64,000 bases of DNA from Xylona heveae TC161 (GCF_001619985.1 NW_017264200.1:930001-994000), one strand, 5' to 3'. Positions 45,601 through 58,100 are shown, counted from the stretch's first letter. The notes: generated by a model not told the origin, from the letters alone. Translations and numbers: made by a program.

Positions 45601-47428
45601 ATGCTTTTCCGTCTGTTTTTTATGCTTCTAGCGGTCCCTTTTGCTGCGACATCCGAGCTTTTTCCGACAGAACAACAGCCAATTTTTGATTCTGTTGGAA
45701 AGGAAAGACTTTGCGACACGGAGGAGCTCTGCCTAATAGAGAACGACCTCCAACAGGTGCGGCTCCCCGGATACGGCACATTTAAAGGCATTCTCGCGAA
45801 GAAATCACTGGAAGGGGATGAACTCCCTTCTTCTATATACGCTTGGCTAGGCATTGACTATGCTACGCAACCGGTCGATGACCTCCGCTTCAACAAAGTT
45901 GGCCCACCAAACCCATTTCAAGGCGTTCGGCATGCCGACGCCTATGGCGTTGCCTGCATCCAAGATTTTGATTTCATAACTGTCGCCCAAGGCGAACGGT
46001 GCTTGAAGGCCAATTTCTTCCGCACCCCGGGACATCACAAAGAGAAGCTTCCCGTTCTGGTATGGATCCATGGAGGCAGTTTCAATTATGGTTCTGCGGA
46101 ACAATTTGATGCTGCATCGTTTGTTGCTTCATCAAAGAACCCGATGGTCGCTGTCACTTTCAATTACCGCGTAAGTAGCATCCTGGATATAAACTAAATT
46201 CTTCGAAATATGAATGAAATTAATGAGTATGGTCAGTTGAATTCATTGGGATTTTTACCCTCGCCGTTGTTCAAGGAGGACGGTCTACTTAACCTAGGAT
46301 TACAGGATCAAACCCTTCTTCTTGAATTTGTCCAGAAATATATTGCCCGTTTCGGAGGAGACTCTCAAAGGGTGACCATTGGCGGCTTATCTGCGGGATC
46401 ACACAGTACCGGTTTCCACTACCAACACGTTCGAGAGGATGGCCCACCTCTGCTGTCGCAAGCCATCATGCAATCTGGATCTCCCACATCAAGAGGGTTC
46501 CCTTCGCTAGATTACCCTTCGTATCAAGCAAACTACGCACAATTTCTCGATGGCCTCGGCTGTATCGATGCAGCTGATGTGCTTTCGTGTTTGCGTAACG
46601 CGGATGTTGACCTCATTCGGAATGTTTCATCTACCATGTGGAGGGCCAGCTTGTACAATATCACTTGGCCGTTCCAGCCGGTTCGAGGTACGTCTCACGA
46701 GAGCAATGATTGCGATTTCATGTTCATAGCTGATTGACTTACGCAAAGGCGGCTTTTTGCTTGAGGAGGCCGGTTCGGATCACTGGGACTCGGATGATTT
46801 CAACCATGTTCCCGTTCTCACCAGCTCTGTCAGCAACGAGGGAAATCTTTACGCGCCATTGGATCTCGTCACTAATGAAGATTTTCTACACTTCCTTCAC
46901 AATATCGTACCTGGCTTGACGAAAGAGCACCTTTCAAAAGTTCAGGATCTTTACCCTGATCCAAATACATACCCTGATTCTCCCTTTAGCGACTCACCAA
47001 TGTCTCCGCAGTACAAGCGCATTGGTGCAGCATATAGCGACTATGCTTATATTTGCCCTGTTCAAGAGACCGCAGTCAGGGTATCATCTGTAGATCTACC
47101 GGCCTGGAAAGTAACCTTCAACACCAACAACTCATTCCCGACATACATGGGCGTTCCTCATTCAGCTGATGCTCCCTATTCATACGACTCGCCACGAACG
47201 CAGTATCCTGAGGTATCTCATTGGTATCATGCATATTGGGCCTCTTTTGTGACAACCGGAGACCCCAACATAGCTCGTTGGCCAGGCACACCAGAGTGGC
47301 CCAAGTATTCGCCCGACGAACGGATGCAGATTCAGGTCACGAAGAAAGAGGTAATTGTCCAGAAGGATATCAATAGAGCCGAAGCCTGCGAGTTTTGGAG
47401 GTCTATTCCAAAATACCTCGATCGATAA
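45601..47428 (+). CDS. Secreted type-B carboxylesterase (cholinesterase-like)
   Basis: Alpha/beta-hydrolase of about 550 residues with a signal peptide (MLFRLFFMLLAVPFAATS). Family blocks in order: IYAWLGIDYATQPVDDLRF, ERCLKANFF, LPVLVWIHGGSFNYGSA (oxyanion hole), NLGLQDQTLLLEFVQKYIAR with FGGDSQRVTIGGLSAGSHS (nucleophile serine in GLSAG), and a histidine in YMGVPHSADAPYSY. Two introns are inferred, after NYR (GTAAGT) and after QPVR (GTACGT), both in frame. The GLSAG pentad replaces the more common GESAG. The natural substrate is unknown. Confidence 0.9.
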
Positions 47429-48249
47429 TCGAGGAGACCAGGTCTTACGACAAAAGAGAGAAATGTACAAATATCAAAGAATTTTCATCTCAGTAATAAC
47501 GGGTTAGAATCGAGTTTGTCGTGCATAATTAACTGCTAGAATGCTGCAAGTACATAGCTGTCAGGCGCACGGAGAATAATATATCCGATGAAGCATTGAA
47601 AGTGACTGCTATTAAACACTCTACCCCCCATAAATATCGAACGTCTTTGGCATTGGAACTTCAAAAATCCTGGTGTCATTTTCAGCATATGCGAGAATCA
47701 AATTTCAATTTGAATAACGCCTAACATCAAAAGTATCTTTATATTCTCTATACTAGACGTAGCATATTCTCTCAGACTGCCAGTGACGTAAACATTCTTC
47801 CACTCTCGGCTCAAGCTCCATCCCCGAAGCGAAGACGAGCATCATCCAACTTACACCCAGAGCACACAATTGATCAGCTATCACAACGACACTGGCCTCG
47901 TACGGCGCCAGCAGCTTTCTTTTGTCATCTGCCTTGGAATACAGAATATTCATTTAACCCTATTTTTCTGCTATTCTGCAACTCACGCATATACTCGATT
48001 GACGAACACGCGACACCATTCTCACCTCCCGCTACGTCGGGGCTTAAAGCTCGCTGCTATATCCCTTATCTAATCTGCCCAGCTCTCCGCCGCAACATTT
48101 GAACTTTGGCGAACTGGGCCTCTCTGTCAATCTCTTGCTTGAGCTCCATTGACATCTTGTCTCAAGCTCCGCTGGCATCTTCTTTCTTTTGAGAGCAGTA
48201 GCTCTACTGCGTATATTCCGTCCTAGCGGCTTAATTACACAAAGACGTA
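47429..48249. other. Intergenic region between carboxylesterase and Rcf3-like gene
   Basis: 821 nt between two same-strand genes. It is AT-rich at first, then pyrimidine-rich toward 48250. No gene was supported. Confidence 0.45.
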
Positions 48250-48886
48250 ATGCGCGTTCACGGAAGCCTAGAAAAAGACACCGAGGCAAACCAGGCCGCG
48301 TGGGAAGCGGTGCATGGTGCCGTCGTTGGTGCCGCGAGGGTACGTCTTGCTTTCTTCCTGGGTTTCCCATTCCTGCTCGTCCTCCATTCTCTTTTCGTTC
48401 TTGTTCAACCATCTGTTCAATTCCATTCTTACTACTCAGACCTTCGAATACTCTTGGCTAACTCTGTATCTCCTTGGACTGAACAGTGGGGAATCTGCAG
48501 CGCAGTAGTGGGTGCCGCAGGATTTGCTTTTTCGCCGATATATCGTGGTCTGACTGTGCAATTCAAAATGTATGTCCCTAATATAATCCATTCATACCCC
48601 CAATTGTCCGTCTGTTGATATCCTTCGTCTCCTCCATTTCCACTTCCACTTCCCCTGTCACAGCGAGCACCTCACTTCCTTCTGTCGTCCCCTTCCTGCG
48701 CTCCCTCTTACAAACTGATATTCGAATTCAAAATCTAATACTTGTCGGGACAGATTTCTTCAAATGTCCGGAATGACAGTAGGCTCCATGATTGAAGCGG
48801 ATCGACGGCTACGCGCCTATGAAACGACAGTCCGACAGCAGAAGCGTTTGGCAAGACATTTGGCTACCGAAGAATTATCGCGATGA
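48250..48886 (+). CDS. Small Rcf3/Rcf2-N-like membrane protein, probably mitochondrial
   Basis: Three exons encode about 100 residues: MRVHGSLEKDTEANQAAWEA then VHGAVVGAAR; WGICSAVVGAAGFAFSPIYR then GLTVQFKI; and FLQMSGMTVGSMIEADRRLR with a basic helical tail. Donors are GTACGT and GTATGT. The pattern of a glycine-rich membrane hairpin, then YRxLTxQxKxF, then MxxGxxxxADxRLxxYE resembles yeast Rcf3 (YBR255C-A) and the N-terminal part of Rcf2. These are HIG1-fold factors that associate with cytochrome c oxidase supercomplexes. The resemblance is from memory and the function is inferred. The gene itself is well supported by splice sites. Confidence 0.65.
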
Positions 48887-50329
48887 TTCTGTCGAATAAA
48901 TATCTCTCCACATGCTTTCGTCTTCCGTTTTCCGTCATTCGTCTACACAGCTTCTTCATCAAAAGCGCTTTTTCAATGTACATTTTTTGTTTACGAAGTA
49001 CAACTGTATATTTGACAACAATATAGCCAGGAGGGGGGGTTGATAGGGCGTATAGGGCGCAGGACACAGGGCGCAGGGCGCAAGTCATAGGGCGCAGAGA
49101 GTTGTATACTCGTATACTCGTATCGCCGTCTTGCGCCATTATTAATCTTTTATTTTCGTGATTACTACATACCTAGGTTATACATCGAGTTCCCCACCTA
49201 CCCACCTACCTACCTACCTACCTACCTACTCGCCTTAACCACCTTCCTTTCTACCGACTATCGACTACCATGGCCAAGGAAATCCAGTGGCACTGATTTT
49301 CGATCCGAACCCCTAGACCCTGACGGATATCCACCATGACTTAAGCGGGCGAGCATGAGAATAAAAACCAAATGGCTAGGACCATTGTCAGGGCTTGGAT
49401 CAAAAGGATACATGGTCAGACGGGGGAGGAGGGGAAACGAAGGGGTGATCCAATCAAGTTCCTTCTACGTTCGAATATCAAAAGGAAGCACAAGAGTTCC
49501 GGCTAGTAGACAAAGCCCACGACAATTCTAGTCGAAATTTTAAAAATGGGTTGATTCATGCATGACACGTCAACGTGTTAAAAAAAAAAAAGAGAAGCGA
49601 ATAATCGTTATATATACATTTCATTCAAAGAGAGATTTCCCCAATTATTTATTTGAAGCCCAATCTACATGGGCCCTTGGAACATCATACCAGCGAAATT
49701 CGTGAGAAAGAATAGGGGAACACAAATAAGGTAGCTACCTAGATAGCAACATTAAAAGGACGTAGATGATAATGACGATGATGCGGTTGATGTTGATCAT
49801 GTTGATAATGATGATAATGACGATGAAAATCGACAAACGTTTTCATGCGGGAAATGAATCTCTTTTTTTCTGTCTTTGAAAAAAACTCATCCTCTGTGTT
49901 CCGTTCCCCCCCTAATTCCTTCGCCAAGCGAAGAAGAAAAAAAAGAAAGTTAAAAAAGAAAGTGTGGTAAAATAGAAAAGAAGAGAAAATAAAAGGTTCA
50001 ATAAAAGCCTCATAAGGTCTGAAGGGGAAAAAAATATAACCACAGAGAAGTGAAGGGGAAAAGGGTTCAGTAAGAAAATGAGAAGGGGAAAAAAAAGAGT
50101 ATTGACGGGGGACAAAGGAAAAAAAAGAAAAGATGGATGCAAATCCCAAATCAAAAAAACACCCGCGCTCCACAATGCAACCGAGTTCTTTGAGCCAAAG
50201 GGGACGACATGATATGGTACAAGTACAACCTGCGGTCCGATCCGTATGCGTGCCCGGCAGGGACTAGAAGTAGTACATTAAACGTTGTTGTTATTGTTGT
50301 GTTGTTGTGATGTGACGGCCTGCGTTCTT
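48887..50329. other. Repeat-rich intergenic region
   Basis: 1.44 kb with a degenerate GGGCGCA array (about 49045-49097), an ACCT tetranucleotide array (about 49195-49230) and A/G-rich DNA at 49900-50160 that falls in the 3' flank of the IPC mannosyltransferase gene. Long open frames here are low-complexity artefacts. Confidence 0.5.
49195..49230 (+). repeat. (CCTA)n microsatellite
   Basis: At least seven nearly perfect CCTA units in tandem, preceded by imperfect copies. Confidence 0.9.
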
Positions 50330-51532
50330 CTATACTTTGTGTCGGTCCATAGGCTCGTAATCTCTTGAGGGTGATCTTCTCCAGAGTCGAACTCGCAGAG
50401 TTCGCATGGGGCCTCTCGGAGTGCCGACAAGCATCGCGCGGCCAAAGACCCACCACAGGCAGATACCCACGAGACCGGCGAGGACAAAACCGAGGGAAGT
50501 GAGGAACATCCAGTGTCGACCCATCTAAACATTTCACGTTAGAAAAAAAAAAAATTCCTAAAGAATGACAAAGTCATTCTGATATCTCGCGCAGGTAAAC
50601 ACTTACCCAGAAAATCAGCTGAGCATCCTTGCCGTGCCAGCTACTGCCCCGGTGGTGGCTAAAGAAGCTCCAGCTATGCTTGTTGTATTCATCGGGCATC
50701 AGAACGCGCACACGTCCCTCGTCGCTGGTACCCCATCGAATGTACTCCTCCCAAATGACACTCAGGAACAGCGGTCCTGTAGAGTACATGACCGTGACAT
50801 AGGGCAGCGGCCATTTGCGATTGTACTTTTGGAGGGAGTCGATCACGGTCAAGAAGAAGGGATGCTGCGGAACAGCGCCCATGGCGTCATTGGAGACACC
50901 AGTGGGCAGGGTGCGGCGTACCCACGCTGGGTACGAGAGAAGAGGATCAAGACGGCGATTGCAACCCTGAATCACGTGAGTGGAAATTCCCAATAAACAA
51001 AGCCCCCCAAGAACCACGGCTGCTTACGTCGTCGAGATCAATGTAAATGCCGCCAAAGTGCGAGAGCACAAAGTAGCGAATGCTGTCTGCTCGCTGGATG
51101 GGATACTCGTAATTGTCAAAGGTTTCGAGGAACCATGGATACTCCGTCGCGATGAATTCTCTCGATTTTTTGTCGGTCCACAGCTGTACAAATGATTCCG
51201 TCAGTTACACGTGCTCATATCTGCCAATCGGCCAATGGCGGGTCTGTACGAACCTTGTACTCATAGTCGCCGTGCAATTTTATGCAGCTTTGCTGCGCCT
51301 CTTTCCAATGGTCCGGAATGGACTCATTGAGATAGGTTTGGTGAATGATCTTAGGGATGAGCTGGGGCCGAGTGTCGATCATGCCCGAATTGGGGGCGGG
51401 GATCTCAGACTGATGAATGGCGTCGGCGGAGCCATCTATTATGAGAAGAGCGAGCAGTGATGACACGCTGTGGATGAGAAAGGCGACAATTAAGAGGTTG
51501 ATCACCAGGAAGATGACAAGGCCCTTGCGCAT
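50330..51532 (-). CDS. Inositol phosphoceramide mannosyltransferase (SUR1/CSH1, GT32)
   Basis: Golgi enzyme that adds mannose from GDP-mannose to IPC, giving MIPC. It starts MRKGLVIFLVINLLIVAFLI, a signal anchor. Catalytic region: RPQLIPKIIHQTYLNESIPD, DYEYK, LWTDKKSREFIATEYPWFLE and RADSIRYFVLSHFGGIYIDL, followed by DDGCNRRLDPLLSYPAW (DxD motif), and KHSWSFFSHHRGSSWHGKDA. After the last intron comes a second membrane segment (WMFLTSLGFVLAGLVGICLW). Three introns are inferred, after DYEYK, IDLDD and IFW, all with matching acceptors. The length is about 340 residues. The donor sugar is supplied by the GDP-mannose transporter encoded at 27.6-28.9 kb. Confidence 0.92.
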
Positions 51533-54500
51533 GATGGGCACAATCGAAACGGCAGCGCAGCTCACAGAAGCGCGCTCTCTGTCTTGACCGGTTTGTTTGT
51601 CGAAACAAGTTTTGGAGGGGGGAATTGGGTGGTCAACGGAAAGATATTCGACGCGGCCAATTGGTGACAGGAGGTCGAATGGTAAGAAAGTTGTTGACGT
51701 GAGGTGAAAGCGGTTGCGTATTTTCCCAAGAGAGTGCTGCAAAGGAGGGAGCGTCGAGGGAAGCCCTCTAAGATGAAGCTAAGGCCACCGCGCAGCGAAC
51801 ATTAAATGGAAGTAACTTGAAAATGCCCAATTACAAGACTGCGCACACGGGATCAATGTGTACTGGTTCGAAAAAGAAGCAGAAGAAGACGGAGAAGAAA
51901 GACGATGGACGTAGAAGGAAGGAATAATTGAACTGAAACGGGGGAAACCAAGAAGGATAAGAGGCAACAGGGGAAGGAGAAAGCAAGTTCGCGAAATTGT
52001 GTGGAGTCGAAAGGAGCGATGGCGTGTGGGAAAATGTGGTGAGGGCGGGTCCCATCTGCACCAAAGTTGGCTGTTCCGGTGAAATTATCCAGCTGGAGGG
52101 CCCAGCCGACCAAAGGGTCCACGGACTCTCTAAAAGGGGCAAAAAGTGGGCGCAGGTTTTTGGTGGGGAAAAGTTGGAGCATCTCGCTTAACTACATGAT
52201 AGACACCTTTTCTAGCTATCATCATACATCGAGGCTCAAGGTACTGACAAAGTACTGCACTGCCAGGGACTAGAAAGAGTACACGTCGCCTGGGGGGCTG
52301 AGTTCTCCCCGAAAGGCATTGGCGTTCAATTCGTCCCTTCCCGATTGGGTCAATTCAGCGACCAAGTCTGGAGCCACCGAGACCAATCAGATATCCACAC
52401 CGAGGCACTTATCTACACCATACAGTCACCCAAGTCTCTTTACAGTTGATCCGTGAAATTAACGAACATCTAGGCAACAATGAAATGTCCCAGATCTTTT
52501 GCTGTAGCGACATGTTACGTCTGGCAGCAGCCACACCTTAACCAACATCTGCCGTTTTCCATTACTTGTCACTTGCCGTGACACTTGAAAGACCGCGTTT
52601 TAAGCGCGTCATCCGCCTCACTGCTACTGGGCCATGGCCCAGTAAAAGTCAGGCTTAGACACAACGAAATTTCCAAGGAAGTCGACGAGGCGATGAGCAA
52701 GTTTTTTTTCATCTGTTCGGTGGACGATCCCAAACTTGCAGATGACCTTTTATCTGATGGCTTTGGCTCCAAGGATTATCGACACACTTGAATCCACACA
52801 CCCCCCTTGTCCGTAGGCGCAATCAACTGAACAGGGTCCTGGAAGGAAAAAGCAAAGTTGTTTATCGACTCTCTTTTTTTTTTCTTTTTTCTTTTCCCGT
52901 TGCCCCCTCCCCTCTCCCAACCCATATCCCAGAACCCCTGCCGCCTCTCACGCTTCTATCGTCACAGCGTCAGGAGAGCTAACGCCCCGATTGCATCCTT
53001 GCTCTTCCCTTATCGATAAATGAAGACCCATCTTCCTCGTTTGTTTGGGAAAACACTACGAAGAAGAGTCGGGTGACCCTCCATCATTCTCTGTCGCTCC
53101 AGACCCTTACTATACTAACATTGTGATAATAACGTGGGATGGGAGCAAGATACGGTGATATATACATTGTATTGTTATTTTCAGAGAAAGATAGAGAGAA
53201 GAAAAAAAAACAGGGTCCGCATATCGTCATGCCTCGATGGACCACATTTACCCACCAACCCACCCAGCAGGCCAGCGCTCGATCGTTCGGTCCACAAGGG
53301 CCAGGGAGGCGCAGGGACTCGCACTCGGGCACCCGAGACGAGGTTCTCGTTGTTTGACAAGTGGGAAAACTCGTCCTGAAATGGAAAGTACCTCGCGTGA
53401 GTTGATTCCCCCGTACGAGGGTAAGTCTCCCTGGTCTCAAATAATGCTCCGAGCATAACTCCGTATACTCTGTGCTACGCCGCATCGCGCAGCGCTCAGC
53501 ACAATCACAATCACAATCTCAGGGTCCAGATCCCGAGGTTCCCAGCTGTCCCGTCGGACCCAAAGACAGACAGTTTTGACTTTGCTACTGCTTCTGCTCT
53601 TGCAGGGCGACACATCTTGTTTTGATAATTTTTCATTCTTTTAAATTATATTTCTATATCTTTTTAATTATTTTAAGACAACTCAAAATGCAATCGATCT
53701 AACCAAACCAACCCAAAAGACGTTATCAACCCGCTGTCCCGCCGCGGGAACCAGTCGCTCACCAGTAAGCAGTAATGTAGTAGCAGCGGTATTAGTATTA
53801 GTAGTAGCGCCGCAATATGATATGTGTACGAGTACCTGAAACGGTTTACTCCTTAGCTTGTACAGCGTTGACAGCCTGTAGCCTGTACGAGTAGTTTGTA
53901 GCATACCTAAATCTAAACAAAATTTCGCCGCGAAAATAATATTCTCCTTTTATTACTCTTACGTATCAGCAAAACATGAGAGGCAGTTGTTTCATCATCT
54001 CTTGCCAAGCATTTTCATCAAGACTGTCCCCTGTCCTTTTTTCCCTTGTTCCCTTGTTCCCTTGTTCCTTTTCCCTTGTTCCTTTTCCCTTGTTCCCCAG
54101 ATTTTTTTATATTTCTATTATTCAATCATTTCTGCCCCAGTACGGAGTCCATGATATTCAATTGTTTCTGCCGCACTACGGAGTACGGAGTACATGATAC
54201 TCTCGACATCGTCCAACCCAGGTCCGGAGTCCCCTATTTTCACCTTCTCTTATCGCAATCAGAGCACCTCTCTATACCGCCATCTGTCTCGCCGCCGCCA
54301 AGGCTGGCGGAGGCTGTGTTGTCTGCTGTGTACGAGTACAGTACAAGCCCGAAACATAAAACATAACCAACCAGGTTAATCTTTTTGCCTCCCTTTTACA
54401 GAATTACAGAGCGTACGTCGTGTACAGGGTGTACAGGGTGTACAAATTCAATAAAATTTGATAACTAGATCCTCCTCTATTCCGTCTTATTTCTATTTCT

Positions 54501-55129
54501 GCGCTTCTGGGTGTAGCCTGGATGTAGCTCTCTCCCTTTGGCAGGGCTCCCACGCGCCCCATGGGTTGCCCCAGAATCAGAATAAAATTTGGGTGTGCGT
54601 ATGTGTGCGTGTGTGTGGCGTGCTAATGGTTTGATCTCGTGCGCCTTTCGTAAATTATACCATTTCGGGTCGCCATGACCTGAATCTCTCATATCCATCC
54701 CGTAACGATGGCCCCTATAGCTACATCCAAGGGGGAAAAATAAAAATAAAATTGAAATGAATCTGATTATTTCCAGCTATTTGTCTCTCGGTAGGATCAA
54801 CATCTGTATCTCGACAGCGATCAAACGAGATAAATCCCAGCCCACCATAACGATGAAAGCACATTTCATTGCAGCTGATCATATATAAACTTGCCAGCGT
54901 ATCATGAATTAATATCTATCTACACCCCCCGCTAGATCTACCATTTTAAATAAAGCTAACCCCCTAGAAGAAATGATTGGGGTTTGATATGGAACAAAAT
55001 TCATTTGGTATTGCTTTCTCGTCAATGGATATCCTATCCCGTACTCTTAAGACCCAGCCTTCTTCTTGTATCTAGCTCACTGCTGAGCGCACTGCACTTT
55101 TTGAGGAGCTGGAGCGTGTCTCATAGTAT
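51533..55129. other. Large gene-free, low-complexity interval
   Basis: 3.6 kb between the IPC mannosyltransferase start and the inferred dynamin stop, both on the minus strand. It contains the mannosyltransferase leader (CT-rich on its strand), a TTCCCTTG minisatellite (54041-54098), TACGGAGTA copies (54177-54192), and GTACAGGGT tandem copies near 54420. A 60-codon open stretch at 52585-52791 has no recognisable domain. Confidence 0.5.
54041..54098 (+). repeat. TTCCCTTG minisatellite
   Basis: About five copies of TTCCCTTG, interleaved with TTCCTT spacers, in 58 nt. Confidence 0.85.
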
Positions 55130-58100
55130 CACGAAGTCTGATTTCCTGGTTTATGGATTGCACTTAGCAAGTTTCCAGGTTTCAAGAATACATTCGACTG
55201 CAGGAATAAAATTGATAAACTAAACGGGAAATGCAGCAGACTCACCTCGGGAGAAAAATTCCGGAGCTTGGGCGAGGAAAATATGCTCGCGAATTTTTCA
55301 GTCTGATTCATGGATTTATCATAGCCAGTGTATGGCTGTTCGCTAGCCTCAACTCCAAATGCTAGAACTTTGGTAGTTGGCACATTGTCTTCCAAAACTT
55401 TCCGATCACCAGATTCACTCAATTCTGGACCTGCTCGAACATATATCTTTAGTGAATGGTTTCTCAATGAATTGACTTAGTATGCATGAAAAAGATCCTC
55501 CGCTTTTGTGTCCCTGAGGGAAGGTTTACATGTTGAATAATTCATTCTCTGAACGATCTAGGAAAAATTAAACACGAGCCTACCTACTTGTCGGCGCCGC
55601 TCCAAAGGCATTTGGAGGTACAGATTTAGTACCTTGAAAGGGAGACGATGAGCCGCCACCGAAACCGATCCCCGTCCCTGCATTGCTTGAAGAAGAACCT
55701 CCAGGATTCGAAGCAAAAGGCTGATTCTGCGCCGTAGAAATTCCACTGCCAAACCCCCCAAACGTATCGGATGGAACCTTGCCGCCAAAAGGACCGCTGT
55801 AAAATACGGATTGGTGGTTTCCGCTCGAGCCCCCAAACGGAGAAGGGCTAGGCTTGCTCTGAACATTTACGTTATTTCCCCCCAAGAAAGAAGACGGTGA
55901 TTTGCCATGAGTCGCACCTCCCGAGGTCTGGGTAGAAGTGTGTTGTGCTCCGTGATCAGTTGATTTGGCCTCAGAGAAAGGAGCTACTCCAGACGAAGGA
56001 ACAGGGTTTCGCTGAGGTGTCGGATCACTTGGATTAGAGAGCGAGGATGGTCTGTTTCTATCACCGTTGACAGAGTCGTTTTGGTCTCTCTGTTGCAGTG
56101 AAGGAGCGCCAAAAGTTGTAGACGCAGACTGATCGTTGTTTTTCCTGAAGCGATGCTCGATTGGTCTCATTTTTCTCTGCTGCTTTCGGAGCGTGTTGAG
56201 ACCATTCTCAAGAACGGCCTGCTGTTCGAGAAGCTGTTCTCTCCGAGCGCGAATATGTGCTGGTTCCGATGCCAACTTAGCCAGCTCTTCGTTCTCCATC
56301 TCAATGATCATTTCGGGATCAAATATGGCATCCATGTCTTTCATCAAGCAATTCTCGACTCCTAGGGTTATCACATTATCGATGAAGACCTCTATAACTG
56401 TGTTATAATATGCCTGCATGCAGTCAATCAACTCCACGCAGGCAAAGGTGTCTGTACCGGCAACATTCTTGTTCGTTGTTGGTTGGCCCTCCTTCTCGAG
56501 CCGCAACTTTCGTAGGCGCTCCACATGTCTGATGAATCTAGGGCTCTGCGTCATAGCAAATGCCCCAGTGTATGGGCTCCGCAACTCTTTCAGCTTCTCG
56601 TCAAGTATTCTGTTCCTTTCATCCACTGCTGGCCCAATCAACTCGTTGAGAATAATATTGCTAGATGACGGCTCAGCAATATAGCCAAGCAGCTCTTCCA
56701 AATATTCTCGGGCGGCATCGCATGTCTCAGAGACAAACTCCTCGGATATCTCTTTCCAGTTGATAGAATGCATCCTGAAAAGATCACCAACGAGGTAGGG
56801 AGAGAAAAGACCTGGCAGCTCGAGACCCTTATTCTTTTCTAGCAGCATTCGTGTCTCGTTTACGAAATCGGACTTCCACTTGACTGGTGGTGCGTCGACT
56901 CCTCGGTCAATGTTGAGCATCTGTGCACCGTTATCTCCGTCAATTATCTGAAAACTGTGTCCCCTTTTGCGCATATCGCTGGCGAATTGCTCTGTTAAAG
57001 CTCGAATGCGGGCACGCAGGCGATTGCCAAATTGACCTCTACCTGCGTCGACAACGTCAAAGAATTTGTTCTTGAAATCGTCTCCGAGATAATCGCCCAT
57101 GATTGCCCCACGGGTAAGCGTCTGGAAACGCTTCGAGAGGTTCATAAGGTAAACTCGCTGTTTGCCCGGCGAATCTCTGCAAGGCCCAATTACCTCCAAA
57201 GATCGCCGGCATTCATCAAGCATGTCACGTAGCTGTCCGGTAAGTTCTGGTAATTCCTCTTGGATCTGTTTGTGCAGTATCTCGCTCAGTCGATGTCGTA
57301 ATGAGCTCACTCCGATTTCGCTCTCCTGAAGAGCTCTCCATGGACTCGTCTCCTTGAAATATCTAGCTTCTTCTTCGTCGCGATCGAAACTGGGATTTGC
57401 CCGCTCAAGAAAGCCACCATTTCGAAGCATGTGCCAACCTAGCTCGAGGTGTAATTCCTGATTTTTGACAAGCCTATAAAATTCCTCCTCGCTGGGAGAC
57501 CCTGGCGCCAGACAGTCAGGCTTTGTGACAATTCCCAGTGTGCGGTCAGCGCGATCATCTTTCTGAACCAAACTGATAACCAACTGGTTATGAAAGTCGT
57601 TCTTAGCAGAGACAATAGCGAGTATTATGCTTCGCTCACGCTGCATGTAAGACTCCACTAAATTCCTAGACAGGTCTACGCGGAAGGCCTCCTCTTGTTT
57701 GGTGCTCGAGTGAACCAAGCCCGGAAGATCAATCAAAGTCAAGTGGGGCAGATCCGGGCCGGTTATATCAAGCCGCAGAATATCCCGGGACAATGCCCTA
57801 TCTTCAGCAAGACCCATCAAAGCTTTTGCCTCCGTGATCACCTCAGCGATTTTATCCAGCTTGATTTGGTGCTTTTGGAAAGATTCCAACTTGTTTCTCC
57901 GCTCAGGCGTCGAGGTGATTGATGGTATTATTCTTGCAGAAGCTTGCCTCATAGACGAGCGACGGAGTATCAATTCTGTCGTGAAGCGGGTGCAAAATCC
58001 ATCATTAACTGGAAATCCCACTCCAGATATTGCTTCAAGCACCGAGCTTTTGCCTAAGGCCGTTTAGAACACTTTGCTTTTGAAAGAATTGTTCAGTGAT

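Noticed and set aside
49739-50175. Two long Phe/Leu-rich minus-strand open frames
   Set aside because: They come from a purine-rich low-complexity tract and have no homology-like features.
52585-52791. 68-codon plus-strand frame (SVDDPKLADDLLSDG) and its minus-strand mirror
   Set aside because: Protein-like in places, but no domain, splice partner or start context could be supported.
55558-55866. 102-codon minus-strand open frame in another phase of the dynamin tail
   Set aside because: Shadow of the Gly/Ser-rich FG tail.
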